Positions 9,141 to 19,109 of a stretch of DNA of 64,000 nt are shown piece by piece. The stretch covers positions 372,001 through 436,000 of the forward strand of contig CANMRT010000004.1 in NCBI GenBank assembly GCA_947500415.1, written 5' to 3'. This DNA comes from an uncultured Roseicyclus sp. GTDB lineage: Bacteria > Pseudomonadota > Alphaproteobacteria > Rhodobacterales > Rhodobacteraceae. Numbering within the stretch: the first letter of the stretch is position 1; the number at the start of each line of letters is the position of its first letter. The translations under genes and the position numbers were made by a program. A model generated the notes under the pieces. That model saw nothing but the letters and a program-made list of their open reading frames with translations, was not told where the DNA came from and did no database searches.

Positions 9141-10760
9141 ATGACACAGCAACACGGCGGCAAGATCCTTGCAAAACGCTTGGCGATGCACGGGGTTGAG
9201 CGGGTCTTCTCTGTCCCCGGCGAAAGCTTCCTCGCCGCCCTCGACGGTCTGCATGATGAGGCGATCCCGAACATCGTTTGCCGCCAGGAAGGCGGCGCTG
9301 CGATGATGGCCGAGGCCTACGGCAAGATGACAGGCCAGCCCGGCGTCCTGTTCGTCACCCGTGGTCCCGGGGCTACCAACGCCAGCGCGGGCCTGCACAT
9401 CGCAATGCACGACGCGACGCCGATGGTGTGTTTCGTGGGGCAGATCCCCCTCAAGCACCGCGACCGCGGCGTGTTTCAGGAGGTCGACTACCGTGCCTTC
9501 TTCGGGCCGTTGGTGAAGTGGGTGGCCGAGGTTGAGCGGACTGACCGACTCGCCGAATACATCGACCGCGCCTTTGCTGTCGCCCAAGCTGGCCGACCCG
9601 GCCCCGTGGTTCTGGCGCTCCCCGAAGACATTCTCTCCGCGATGACCGATCCGCCGGAAATTCGCCCCGGTGCCCGCGCCATGCCAAGCGTGCACCTAGA
9701 CACACTCGCTCCCTTCGTTCAGGCTCTATCACTGGCGAAAAGCCCCCTTATCATCTGCGGCGGGCCGCATTGGTCCGACACAGATCGCCAATCGGCGCAG
9801 ACTCTTGCCGAACGCACAGGCGCACCCATCGCCGTGACCTTTCGCAAGCAGGATTACATCGACAACGACCACCCCAACTACGCGGGTGATTTCGGCGTTG
9901 GCATGAACCCCGCCCTCGGCGCGCGCCTCTCTACCTCCGATTGCATCCTGCTGCTTGGCGCTGAACTCAACGACATCACGACCGCTGATTTCACTCTGCT
10001 TGATCCTGCCAAAGCGCCCACGATCCTTCAGGTTCACCCCGAACCAGAAGCCGCCAGCAAGACCTACCCCGCAACCTTCGCCGTTACCGCCACGCCAAAC
10101 GCCGTCCTGCATCAGCTTGTCGAAGCCATCGAGCCGCTGAACAGTGACAAAGGCGCAGTCGAAGCGCGCGCGTCCTATGAGACCTGGCAGAAACCGCAAC
10201 CCACCCCCGGTGCCGTCCAGATGGAGCAGGTCATCGGCTGGCTGCGCGACAACGCCTCCCCCGATACGATCATCACCAACGGCGCAGGCAACTATGCGGC
10301 CTTCCTGCACCGCTATCACCGCTTCCGCCAATACGGCACGCAGGTCGCGCCAACGTCAGGCTCTATGGGTTACGGCCTGCCCGCTGCGATTTCTGCCAAG
10401 TTGCACAACCCGGACCAGCCGGTCATCTGCCTTGCTGGCGATGGCTGCCTTCAGATGTCAATTCAGGAGCTTTCGACCGCCCGCCAATACGGAGCTGACA
10501 TCATCGTGATCGTCGCCAACAACGGCCGCTATGGCACGATCCGCATGCATCAGGAAAAGACATATCCCGGCCGCGTCTCTGGCACTGATTTGTTTAATCC
10601 GAACTATGCAACGCTCGCTGCGGCTTATGGTGGTACGGGCCATACCGTGACAGACAACGCACAATTCGCTGATGCTTACACTGAGGCTCTTACGGGCGGA
10701 CTACACATCATCGAATTGAAACTCGACCCCAAGATGCTTGCGACCACAAAGAGCCTCTAG
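9141..10760 (+). CDS. Thiamine pyrophosphate-dependent enzyme, acetolactate synthase large-subunit-like
   Basis: HGVERVFSVPGESFLAALDGL, GPGATNASAGLHIA, and the TPP motif GDGCLQMSIQELSTARQYGADIIVIVANN. Confidence 0.88.
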   Translation: MTQQHGGKILAKRLAMHGVERVFSVPGESFLAALDGLHDEAIPNIVCRQEGGAAMMAEAYGKMTGQPGVLFVTRGPGATNASAGLHIAMHDATPMVCFVGQIPLKHRDRGVFQEVDYRAFFGPLVKWVAEVERTDRLAEYIDRAFAVAQAGRPGPVVLALPEDILSAMTDPPEIRPGARAMPSVHLDTLAPFVQALSLAKSPLIICGGPHWSDTDRQSAQTLAERTGAPIAVTFRKQDYIDNDHPNYAGDFGVGMNPALGARLSTSDCILLLGAELNDITTADFTLLDPAKAPTILQVHPEPEAASKTYPATFAVTATPNAVLHQLVEAIEPLNSDKGAVEARASYETWQKPQPTPGAVQMEQVIGWLRDNASPDTIITNGAGNYAAFLHRYHRFRQYGTQVAPTSGSMGYGLPAAISAKLHNPDQPVICLAGDGCLQMSIQELSTARQYGADIIVIVANNGRYGTIRMHQEKTYPGRVSGTDLFNPNYATLAAAYGGTGHTVTDNAQFADAYTEALTGGLHIIELKLDPKMLATTKSL

Positions 10761-12100
10761 TCCCCTTGTTCGGGTCGATCCTCCAGCATCCTGACTTCCC
10801 GCTGCGGGAACGGGATGTTGATATCATTCGCCTGAAAAGTGTCCCAAAGCGCCAGGAACACATTGCCACGAATGTTGGTTAGGCCTCCGGTCGGATCGGA
10901 GATCCAAAACCGCAGAATATAGTCGACCGAACTGTCACCGAACCCAACAACATGGCAAACGGGCGGGCGATGACTCAGCACCCGGTCCACGCCTTGCGCC
11001 GCCTCAATCGCAAGCCTCCGTACCTCATGGGGATCGTCACCGTAGGCCGTGCCAAAATGGATATCGAGCCGCACGAAATCGTTGGAATGGGACCAATTCA
11101 CCACCTGACTGGTGATCAGGTCTTCGTTCGGGATCAGGTATTCCTTTCCGTCCCGCGTGACGACACTGACGTATCGCGCGCCGAGCGAATTAATCCACCC
11201 AAACGTCTCCCCCAGCGAAATCACGTCCCCGGGTTTGATCGACTTGTCGAGCAGGATGATAACGCCCGACACGAGGTTTGAGACGACCTTTTGCAGACCA
11301 AAACCAAGGCCCACACCAATCGCACCGGACAACACCGCAAGCCCCGTCAGGTCGATGCCCGTCAGCCGGAGCCCCACGTAAATCGCCAGACCATAGAACG
11401 CGACCTGCAGGAACTTCTTCGCCAACACCCGCATGGAGGGCGAAATCTCTTCGTTCTTCTCGATCCGCCCCGTGGCACTCACCGTCAGGAATCGCGCCAC
11501 GAATACGAGCACTGCAACCACCAGTACCGCTTGCACCAGGGTCAGCAGCGACAGCCGTGCCTCCCCCAGATTGAACCCAACTGAATCTAGGATCGCTGCG
11601 GCTTCGTCCTGCAAATTCAGGATCGCCAGCGTAACGAAGATCCACGCCCCGTAGCGCACGATCGCCCGCATCAGGTTCGACCGGATTAGCCGCGTGGCGA
11701 AGGCCACGAACAGCCACGCGGTCACCAACTCTGCTATCACGGTTAGTAGGAACGTGCGCGACGGCCATGTCACTTCGCGCATCACAAGAATGACCAACCA
11801 GATCAGCACGACGTAGAAGATCATCTGCAATCTCGTGTGGATCACCACAAGAATGCGCATCCGCCACGTGGGCCAACCCTCCCGCGCGGCCATCCACGCG
11901 CGAACCCTTGGCCCGAACGTGCGCCGCAGGATGATCGCAACCAGCAAAATCGCCAGAGCTATGCCAACCTGATAGGCGTTCCATGGGCGCAGCAGGCTCT
12001 CGGCGAAAGCCTGTCCCTGTTCCCAAAGACCGCTTATCTCCTCCAGCGCTGCATCAACCGCTTCGGACTCTACAGTCTGCTCTTCCGTTTCAGGCTCCAT
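10757..12100 (-). CDS. MscS-family mechanosensitive ion channel
   Basis: [72 protein letters not shown]. Confidence 0.93.
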   Translation of the reverse strand: MEPETEEQTVESEAVDAALEEISGLWEQGQAFAESLLRPWNAYQVGIALAILLVAIILRRTFGPRVRAWMAAREGWPTWRMRILVVIHTRLQMIFYVVLIWLVILVMREVTWPSRTFLLTVIAELVTAWLFVAFATRLIRSNLMRAIVRYGAWIFVTLAILNLQDEAAAILDSVGFNLGEARLSLLTLVQAVLVVAVLVFVARFLTVSATGRIEKNEEISPSMRVLAKKFLQVAFYGLAIYVGLRLTGIDLTGLAVLSGAIGVGLGFGLQKVVSNLVSGVIILLDKSIKPGDVISLGETFGWINSLGARYVSVVTRDGKEYLIPNEDLITSQVVNWSHSNDFVRLDIHFGTAYGDDPHEVRRLAIEAAQGVDRVLSHRPPVCHVVGFGDSSVDYILRFWISDPTGGLTNIRGNVFLALWDTFQANDINIPFPQREVRMLEDRPEQGD

Positions 12101-12346
12101 CTCTGCTCCGTGCGCCTCGTTTTTTCCACCTTACTCGCGCGCACGCCCTCCTTGGCAAGCCCGCATGTGCGGTGTAATCCCATCGGCCATGACCAGCTTC
12201 TTCGATATCGGCGACCGCGCGCGCCTGCCTTGGCGCTTCCACGGCGTCCGCGCGTCGCGACTTGGCGGGCTATAAGGCCGCGTCCACTCTCCGATATCGA
12301 CCAGCAAGACACACCCGGACATCCGGGACACCCGAGGATCAATTCC

Positions 12347-13750
12347 ATGACCGGCAAGACACTTTACGACAAAATCTGGGACGCGCATTTGGCGCATGAG
12401 GCCGAAGACGGCACCTGCCTCCTCTACATCGACCGCCACCTGGTCCACGAAGTGACCTCGCCCCAGGCGTTCGAAGGCCTCCGCATGGCGGGCCGCAAGG
12501 TCCACGCGCCCGACAAGACCATCGCCGTGCCGGATCACAACGTGCCGACGACCCCGGGCCGCGAAAACCCCGAGAACATGACACCGGACAGCGCCATTCA
12601 GGTCGCAGCCCTCGACAAGAACGCAAAGGACTTCGGCATTCACTACTATCCCGTGTCTGACGTGCGCCAGGGCATCGTGCATATCGTCGGTCCCGAGCAG
12701 GGCTGGACGCTTCCGGGCATGACCGTCGTCTGCGGCGACAGCCACACCGCCACCCATGGCGCTTTCGGCGCACTGGCCCACGGCATCGGCACGTCCGAGG
12801 TGGAACATGTTCTGGCCACGCAAACGCTGATCCAGAAGAAGTCCAAGAACATGAAGGTCGAGATCACGGGCAAACTCGCGCCCGGCGTCACGGCCAAGGA
12901 CATCACCCTGTCTGTGATCGGCAAGACCGGCACCGCTGGCGGCACCGGCTACGTCATCGAATACATGGGCGAGGCAATCCGCGATCTGTCCATGGAAGGG
13001 CGGATGACCGTCTGCAACATGGCCATCGAAGGCGGTGCCCGCGCAGGCATCATCGCGCCCGACGAGAAGACGTTCGAATATTGCATGGGTCGCCCCCACG
13101 CGCCCAAAGGCGCGCAATGGGAAGCAGCACTTGCGTGGTGGAAGACCCTCTATTCTGACGACGACGCCCATTGGGATGAGGTCGTCACCATTCGCGGCGA
13201 AGACATCGCGCCGGTCGTCACCTGGGGCACCTCGCCCGAAGACGTCCTGCCGATCACCGCTGACGTCCCCGCCGCCGACAGTTTCACGGGCGGCAAGGTC
13301 GACGCCGCCGCGCGCTCGCTCGATTACATGGGCCTGACCCCTGGCACCGCTTTGCGCGATGTGGAGATCGACACCGTTTTCATCGGCTCCTGCACCAATG
13401 GCCGGATCGAAGACCTCCGCGCCGCAGCTGAGATCCTCAAAGGCAAGAAGGTCGCCGTGAAACGCGCCATGGTTGTTCCCGGATCGGGCCTCGTCCGTGC
13501 CCAGGCGGAAGAGGAAGGCCTCGCCGACATCTTTAAAGAAGCTGGCTTCGAATGGCGCCTCGCGGGCTGTTCCATGTGCCTCGCCATGAACCCCGATCAG
13601 CTTCAGCCCGGCGAACGCTGCGCGGCCACCTCCAACCGCAACTTCGAAGGCCGCCAGGGCCGCGGCGGACGCACGCACCTGATGTCGCCCGCCATGGCGG
13701 CCGCAGCGGCAGTGACCGGCAGGCTCACCGATGTGCGTGAGATGATGTAA
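12347..13750 (+). CDS. leuC: 3-isopropylmalate dehydratase large subunit
   Basis: [45 protein letters not shown]; aconitase-family motifs [27 protein letters not shown] and [13 protein letters not shown]. Confidence 0.97.
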   Translation: MTGKTLYDKIWDAHLAHEAEDGTCLLYIDRHLVHEVTSPQAFEGLRMAGRKVHAPDKTIAVPDHNVPTTPGRENPENMTPDSAIQVAALDKNAKDFGIHYYPVSDVRQGIVHIVGPEQGWTLPGMTVVCGDSHTATHGAFGALAHGIGTSEVEHVLATQTLIQKKSKNMKVEITGKLAPGVTAKDITLSVIGKTGTAGGTGYVIEYMGEAIRDLSMEGRMTVCNMAIEGGARAGIIAPDEKTFEYCMGRPHAPKGAQWEAALAWWKTLYSDDDAHWDEVVTIRGEDIAPVVTWGTSPEDVLPITADVPAADSFTGGKVDAAARSLDYMGLTPGTALRDVEIDTVFIGSCTNGRIEDLRAAAEILKGKKVAVKRAMVVPGSGLVRAQAEEEGLADIFKEAGFEWRLAGCSMCLAMNPDQLQPGERCAATSNRNFEGRQGRGGRTHLMSPAMAAAAAVTGRLTDVREMM

Positions 13751-13756
13751 CGCGCC

Positions 13757-15433
13757 TTACGCTGTGGTCTTGTGACCGATCGGCCGCGCCGCCGATCGGT
13801 CCCGACCAAGTCCGACGCACAAGATCACCACCGGCAATAGCCCAACCATTGCAATCACCAGCGACGGCACCGCCGCCTCGCCCAACCGTTCATCCGCGGC
13901 CAACCGATGCGCCTGCACGGCCAGCGTGTCCATGTTGAACGGACGCATGATCAGCGTCGCGGGCAGTTCCTTCATCACGTCCACGAATACGATCAAAAGC
14001 CCGGTCAGGATTGACGGTCTTAGGATCGGCAAATGCACCCCCCTCAGCATCGAACGTGGGGTGCGCCCAAGGGTCCGTGCGACGGCGTCGACATTGGGGT
14101 TAATCGTACTCAAACCCGCATCATAGGCACTCAATGCCGCCGCGATAAACCGCACGGCATAGGCCGCCACGAGCAGCCAGATCGACCCTGTAATCAGCAA
14201 CCCGGTATCTATGCCAAACCGCGTCTCCATGAACGCATCCAGCGCATTGTCGAAAGCGGCAAACGGCACCAGCAGACCCACTGCAATCACACCCCCCGGC
14301 ACGGCGTAACCCAGCCCCGCGATCCGCACCGCCACGTTTGCGCCTTTGCTCGGGTGCAGACGCGCGTTGAACCCCAGCAGCACCGCAGCGCTGACTGTTA
14401 GGATGGCGGCGATCAGCGCCAGAACCACTGAATTGCGCAGGAAGCCCAGATACCGTTCCGTCAGCAGGTTGTCGAAGGACGACCACCCAAGATCCAACAA
14501 CAGGAACGCGGGCAGCAGGAAGCCCAACAGAACGGGCAATCCACAGAACGTGGCCGCCCCTAACGCCTGCCACCCACTCAACTCCACACTCTGCATCGCC
14601 TCAAACCGCCGCCCCGCCGCGTGCTGTCTTTGATCCCTCCGCTGTCGCCGTTCCAGCGCCGCAATCACCAGCGCCACGATCAGCAGGCACAGCGCCAATT
14701 GGGCGGCGGCGCTCCGGTCGAAGAAGGAATACCACGCCTGATAGATGCCCGTCGCAAAAGTCCGGACGCCGAAGTAGGACACTGTCCCGTAGTCCGCCAG
14801 CGTCTCCATCAGCGCCAGTAACACGCCTCCGGCAATCGCAGGCCGGGCAATCGGCAGGCTCACCCGGAAGAACGCCCGCCACGCGCCATCTCCCAACGTG
14901 CGCGCGGCGATATAGGCCGTGGCAGATTGCTGGAGAAATGCCGCGCGGGTCAGCAAGTAAACGTAAGGGTACAGCACCAGCGTCAGCATCGCCGCCGCCC
15001 CGCCGAGCGACCGGATCTCAGGGAACCAATAGTCGCGCGGGCCCCATCCGGTCAGGTCGCGCAAGGTCGTCTGAACCCACCCGGGATGATCGAGCAAATC
15101 GGTGTAGGCGTATGCAAGCACATAGGCCGGAAACGCCAGCGGCAGGGCCAAGGCGATCTCCAGCAGCTTCCGTCCGGGGAACCGTGTGGCCGTCACAAGC
15201 CACGCCGACCCGGTGCCGATCACGGCGGTGCAAGTACCGACCACGACGATTAGAATGGCCGTCGTCAGGGCAAACTCGCCCAACACTGTGTTCCATAGTC
15301 CCACAAACGTGTCGAACCCGCCCGTAAAGGCCGCAAGCGCCGCGGCAACCATCGGCAGAAGGCATATGCCCGCGATCAGCCATGACAAGCTGCCAAGCCG
15401 AAAGGCTGAGGGAGTGCGGTAACGTTTGGCCAT
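13757..15433 (-). CDS. Iron(III)-type ABC transporter permease (FbpB-like, two BPD_transp domains)
   Basis: Two permease domains with EAA loops (LPIARPAIAGGVLLALMETLADYGTVSYFGV; LPILRPSILTGLLIVFVDVMKELPATLIMRPFNMDTLAV). ORF opens at 15472; Met at 15433 is plausible. Confidence 0.87.
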   Translation of the reverse strand: MAKRYRTPSAFRLGSLSWLIAGICLLPMVAAALAAFTGGFDTFVGLWNTVLGEFALTTAILIVVVGTCTAVIGTGSAWLVTATRFPGRKLLEIALALPLAFPAYVLAYAYTDLLDHPGWVQTTLRDLTGWGPRDYWFPEIRSLGGAAAMLTLVLYPYVYLLTRAAFLQQSATAYIAARTLGDGAWRAFFRVSLPIARPAIAGGVLLALMETLADYGTVSYFGVRTFATGIYQAWYSFFDRSAAAQLALCLLIVALVIAALERRQRRDQRQHAAGRRFEAMQSVELSGWQALGAATFCGLPVLLGFLLPAFLLLDLGWSSFDNLLTERYLGFLRNSVVLALIAAILTVSAAVLLGFNARLHPSKGANVAVRIAGLGYAVPGGVIAVGLLVPFAAFDNALDAFMETRFGIDTGLLITGSIWLLVAAYAVRFIAAALSAYDAGLSTINPNVDAVARTLGRTPRSMLRGVHLPILRPSILTGLLIVFVDVMKELPATLIMRPFNMDTLAVQAHRLAADERLGEAAVPSLVIAMVGLLPVVILCVGLGRDRSAARPIGHKTTA

Positions 15434-15496
15434 AATCCTTGGTGTTTTTGTCGGGATCAGCCAGTAATGCAAGCCCGCATCGCCCAGGCGGGTGGA

Positions 15497-16294
15497 TTAG
15501 ACCCTGCGATAAACCGTCGGAAACCAATCCTCGCGCAGTCGCTCTCCCGGCTGCATCCCATGGCCGGGAAACGGCGGAGAGGTCTTTCCGGGCCGCTGAA
15601 CATAGCGCGCGTCATCCCCCACGAACCGCAGCGACAGAGCCCGCCGGCGCTGGTCCGAGGTATTCCCTCGCGCGCCGTGCAGAATCCAGAAGTTGAACGC
15701 CACGGCATCGCCGGGCTCCAATGCCCACTCCCGGATATCCATGCCCTCCGCATCCGGGTCTGGGACTGGCATGGAGGCCTCCTCATCCGGGTAGAAGTTG
15801 TCCTCGTTCAACCACCGCGTCGGAAGCACAGGCTTCTCCCACAAATGAGACCCTGCAACGCACCTTAGGGACGCATTTGTCACTGAATCGACAGGCGCCC
15901 AAAAGCTGACTGTCTGCTGCCCACCCACGAAATAGTAAGGCCCATCCTGATGCCATGGCGTGGCCTTCGAAGTTCCAGGCTCCTTCACCAGAACATGGTC
16001 GTGAAACAGCTGCGCCGTGGTTGATTGCATCAGGTCGGCCGCTACCTCCGCCGCGGCGCTATCCCGGACAACCGCCTCGAACTCTCCAATGCGCTGCCAG
16101 TTGCAATAGTCGTCAAAGAACCGCCCCTGATCGCCCGGTTTCAGGTTCTCCGCCGCATAGGGGCCGGGTTCCTCCATATTCCGGGCGATGCCCTTGCGAA
16201 TAGTCTCGACGTGATCCGCAAACAGACCCCGCACAACTGTCACACCGTCCCGCTGGAATCCTTCAACCGTCCCACTGTCCAACAGCTCATGCAT
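15497..16294 (-). CDS. Phytanoyl-CoA dioxygenase (PhyH)-family Fe(II)/2OG oxygenase
   Basis: KATPWHQDGPYYFVGG (HxD), ALEPGDAVAFNFWILHGARGNTSDQRRRALSLRFVGDD (distal His/Arg). Confidence 0.85.
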   Translation of the reverse strand: MHELLDSGTVEGFQRDGVTVVRGLFADHVETIRKGIARNMEEPGPYAAENLKPGDQGRFFDDYCNWQRIGEFEAVVRDSAAAEVAADLMQSTTAQLFHDHVLVKEPGTSKATPWHQDGPYYFVGGQQTVSFWAPVDSVTNASLRCVAGSHLWEKPVLPTRWLNEDNFYPDEEASMPVPDPDAEGMDIREWALEPGDAVAFNFWILHGARGNTSDQRRRALSLRFVGDDARYVQRPGKTSPPFPGHGMQPGERLREDWFPTVYRRV

Positions 16295-16298
16295 CCGA

Positions 16299-17549
16299 TC
16301 ACTCCCCCAACGCGGCCCGCTCCGCCCCAAGCCCGCGATACCAATTCACGATCAGCGCGCGTTCTTCTTCGGACATCGCGGTGATGTTCCCCGGCGGCAT
16401 CGCGTGGCTCACGCCCGAATGCAGGTAAATCGACCGCGCATTGATCGCAATCTGCGCGTCATCATCCAACCGCACCCCGCGTGGGGCCCAGTTCAGCCCC
16501 GGCCAGACAGGTTCGGCGTTGTGGCACATCGAACAGCGCCCCAGCACCGTATTGCGCACATCCTCGAACCCGGCGGAGGCCACGACATACTCAAGGTTCT
16601 CCGGAACGACGACCTCGGCCTCATAATCGTAATCCTGATACATCGGGATCGAAGACAACCACATGATGATGATGAAAATCACCGCGCTCGCGCCCCACGT
16701 CCAATGAGGCTGTCCTTTGCCTGCGTGCATCGAGTTGAAGTAATGCCGGATCAGCACCCCCAAAAGAAACACCAACGACGCGATGATCCACGCGTATTCC
16801 GTGCCAAATGACAGCGGATAGTGGTTCGACAGCATCAGGAAGATGACCGGCAGCGTCAGGTAGTTGTTGTGGGTGGACCGCAGCTTGGCGATCTTGCCGT
16901 ATTTTGCATCCGGCATTCGACCCTCTTTCAGATCTTTCACCACGATTCTTTGGTTCGGCATGATGATGAAGAACACATTCGCTGTCATGATCGTGGCGGT
17001 GAACGCCCCCAGATGCAGCAGCGCCGCGCGCCCCGTGAACACCTGATTATAGCCCCAGGCCATGATCACAAGGATTACGAAAAGCAGGAGCATCAGCGCC
17101 GTGGGATGCTCCCCCAGCGGGCTCTTGCACAGAAAATCATACAGCACCCAGCCAATCGCCATGGATCCGCCCGAGATCAGGATGGCCTGAAACGTGCTCA
17201 ACTCGATCTTGTCGTAGTCGATCAGGAACATTTCTGCCCCGCCCCAATAGACAAGCATCAACAGCGCGGCACCGGACAGCCAAGTCCAGTAACTCTGCCA
17301 TTTGTGCCATGTCAGATGCTCGGGCAACCGGGCCGGGGCGACGTTGTATTTCACGGTGTTGTAGAACCCGCCGCCATGCACCTCCCATTCCTCGCCGGTG
17401 GCGTCTTCGGGCAGGTCATCTGCGGGCTTCAGCATCAGATCGAGCGCGATGAAGTAGAACGATGCGCCGATCCACGCCATCGCGGTGATGACATGCAGCC
17501 ACCGCACCGCGAACGCCAGCCAATCTGTGAATACGGCAAGATCGTACAT
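16299..17549 (-). CDS. puuD: Cytochrome c-linked urate hydroxylase/oxidase PuuD
   Basis: N-terminal TM urate oxidase domain (MYDLAVFTDWLAFAVRWLHVITAMAWIGASFYFIALD) and a C-terminal c-type haem motif, GRCSMCHNAEP. Confidence 0.9.
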   Translation of the reverse strand: MYDLAVFTDWLAFAVRWLHVITAMAWIGASFYFIALDLMLKPADDLPEDATGEEWEVHGGGFYNTVKYNVAPARLPEHLTWHKWQSYWTWLSGAALLMLVYWGGAEMFLIDYDKIELSTFQAILISGGSMAIGWVLYDFLCKSPLGEHPTALMLLLFVILVIMAWGYNQVFTGRAALLHLGAFTATIMTANVFFIIMPNQRIVVKDLKEGRMPDAKYGKIAKLRSTHNNYLTLPVIFLMLSNHYPLSFGTEYAWIIASLVFLLGVLIRHYFNSMHAGKGQPHWTWGASAVIFIIIMWLSSIPMYQDYDYEAEVVVPENLEYVVASAGFEDVRNTVLGRCSMCHNAEPVWPGLNWAPRGVRLDDDAQIAINARSIYLHSGVSHAMPPGNITAMSEEERALIVNWYRGLGAERAALGE

Positions 17550-17603
17550 GGCGCGCGTCCCTCTGACAGTATGGGCGCACGCTATACGGTCGCCGGTCTA
17601 TAT

Positions 17604-17620
17604 GATAATTCCTGATTATC
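17604..17620. promoter_or_regulatory. Palindrome in the puuD/LysR divergent intergenic region
   Basis: GATAAT-TCCTG-ATTATC inverted repeat, fitting a LysR-type operator. Confidence 0.5.
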
Positions 17621-17651
17621 CGGATCAGCTTCAAGAAAAACCGAATAATCG

Positions 17652-18554
17652 ATGACCAACATCAATAATATCCGCATGTTCGCCCGCGTCTATGAGCTTG
17701 AGAACATGTCCGCCGCCGCCAGGGATCTGCGCGTCTCGGCGGCCGTGGCGTCCAGCCGGATAGGGGAGTTGGAAAAGCAGCTTGGCATTCGTTTGTTCAC
17801 CCGTACCACGCGCTCCATCCAGCCGACGGAACAGGGGCGCATCTTCTATCCCAAGGCGCTGAAGGTGCTGGAAGCGTTGGAAGAGGCTGAAGCCGCCGTT
17901 CACGAGATCACGCTGAACCCGCGCGGCTCGATCTTCGCCTCCGCGCCCCTTGGCATCGGCCGCCGGTTGATCGCGCCGAACGTCGCGCTTTTCCGTGAAA
18001 AGTATCCCGAAGTGCACACCCGCTTACGCTTGTCTGACCGCGCATTGGATGTGACGGGGGAGGGGTTGGATGTCGCCTTCATCGTCGGCAACCCGCCGGA
18101 TTCGGGACTGATGATGAAACTCATCGCCACGTTTCAACGGGTGCTTTGTGCGGCGCCGGAATATATCAAGCGCAAGGGTCGTCCGGTCTATGGCTCTGAC
18201 CTCATCACGCAGGATCATGATTGCCTTCTCTTGCGCTTTCCCGGCTCCACTGAGTTCCGCTGGTCTCTGCATACGACCGACGGCTACCAGAATTTTGACG
18301 TGACCGGCCCTTACGCCTGCGACGATGGCGACGTGTTAACCCAATGGGCGCTCGACGGGCGCGGGATCATCAACAAACCGGCCTTCGAGGTTCAGGAGGA
18401 TCTGAACAGTGGTGCCCTGGTTCCGGTCTGTCAGAAGTCCCCGCCGCCCGACGCGCAACTGGCCGTACTCTTTCCGCATCGCAAGAACCAGGACCCCAAA
18501 AGCCGGTTCTTTATCGAGTTCATGTCGGAAAAACTGAAGGCGGCCTTCGCTTAG
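17652..18554 (+). CDS. LysR-family transcriptional regulator
   Basis: N-terminal wHTH: NNIRMFARVYELENMSAAARDLRVSAAVASSRIGELEKQLGIRLFTRTTRSIQPTEQG. Confidence 0.92.
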   Translation: MTNINNIRMFARVYELENMSAAARDLRVSAAVASSRIGELEKQLGIRLFTRTTRSIQPTEQGRIFYPKALKVLEALEEAEAAVHEITLNPRGSIFASAPLGIGRRLIAPNVALFREKYPEVHTRLRLSDRALDVTGEGLDVAFIVGNPPDSGLMMKLIATFQRVLCAAPEYIKRKGRPVYGSDLITQDHDCLLLRFPGSTEFRWSLHTTDGYQNFDVTGPYACDDGDVLTQWALDGRGIINKPAFEVQEDLNSGALVPVCQKSPPPDAQLAVLFPHRKNQDPKSRFFIEFMSEKLKAAFA

Positions 18555-18895
18555 CTGCCGCGATAGGTGCTGTAGCTGAACGGGCTCAGTAGCAGGGGCA
18601 CATGGTAGTGATCATTTTCTGTCATGCCAAAGCGTAGTGGGATGACATCCAAAAAGTCACTCGGCGCGCCGCAGGCACGCAGGTAATCGCCCGCATGAAA
18701 GACCAACTCGAAGATGCCGGTCTCAAACTGATCCGGCGGCAGTATCGGGCTATCGGTGCGGCCATCCGCGTTCGTTACTGTCTCCGACAGGTTCACACGC
18801 GTGTCGCCCTCCAGTTTGAACAGCTCAATCCGAAGGCCAGGCGCAGGGCTTCCCTTGGCCGTATCCAGAACATGTGTCGTCAGATAGCCGGTCAT
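18551..18895 (-). CDS. uraH: 5-hydroxyisourate hydrolase
   Basis: MTGYLTTHVLDTAKGSPAPGLRIELFKL and C-terminal YHVPLLLSPFSYSTYRGS (transthyretin-like YRGS tail). Confidence 0.95.
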   Translation of the reverse strand: MTGYLTTHVLDTAKGSPAPGLRIELFKLEGDTRVNLSETVTNADGRTDSPILPPDQFETGIFELVFHAGDYLRACGAPSDFLDVIPLRFGMTENDHYHVPLLLSPFSYSTYRGS

Positions 18896-18972
18896 CAAAC
18901 GTCTCCCGTCAGTGATTGAACCCTCATCTGCGGCACATCGATTTACTTGGAAATGCAAGAACCCCTGAAACA

Positions 18973-18993
18973 CTTTCAAGAATTTCTTGAAAG
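18973..18993. promoter_or_regulatory. Perfect 21-bp palindrome between uraH and the ureidoglycine hydrolase-like gene
   Basis: CTTTCAAGAA-T-TTCTTGAAAG: 10-bp perfect inverted repeat, 1-nt centre, in the divergent intergenic region. Confidence 0.7.
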
Positions 18994-19109
18994 ACCAATT
19001 CTTAATCGTGGTTTATGCGAAGAATGGGGTAGGAGGGTCTCGTGCAGCAACTTGTTCAGGATATGTCGCCGTGGCACCTGTCACGCATCCCATATCGAAG
19101 GCTTTCTCC

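Noticed and set aside
8616-9695. 359-aa minus-strand ORF across the FAD oxidoreductase and TPP enzyme genes
   Set aside because: Antisense to two well-supported genes.
12131-13678. 515-aa minus-strand ORF antisense to leuC
   Set aside because: leuC on the plus strand is unambiguous; the antisense ORF has no recognisable domain.
13775-13800. Inverted repeat ACCGATCGG...CCGATCGGT
   Set aside because: Perfect 9-bp arms, but it lies inside the 3' coding end of the permease without a U-tract; could be incidental in GC-rich coding DNA.
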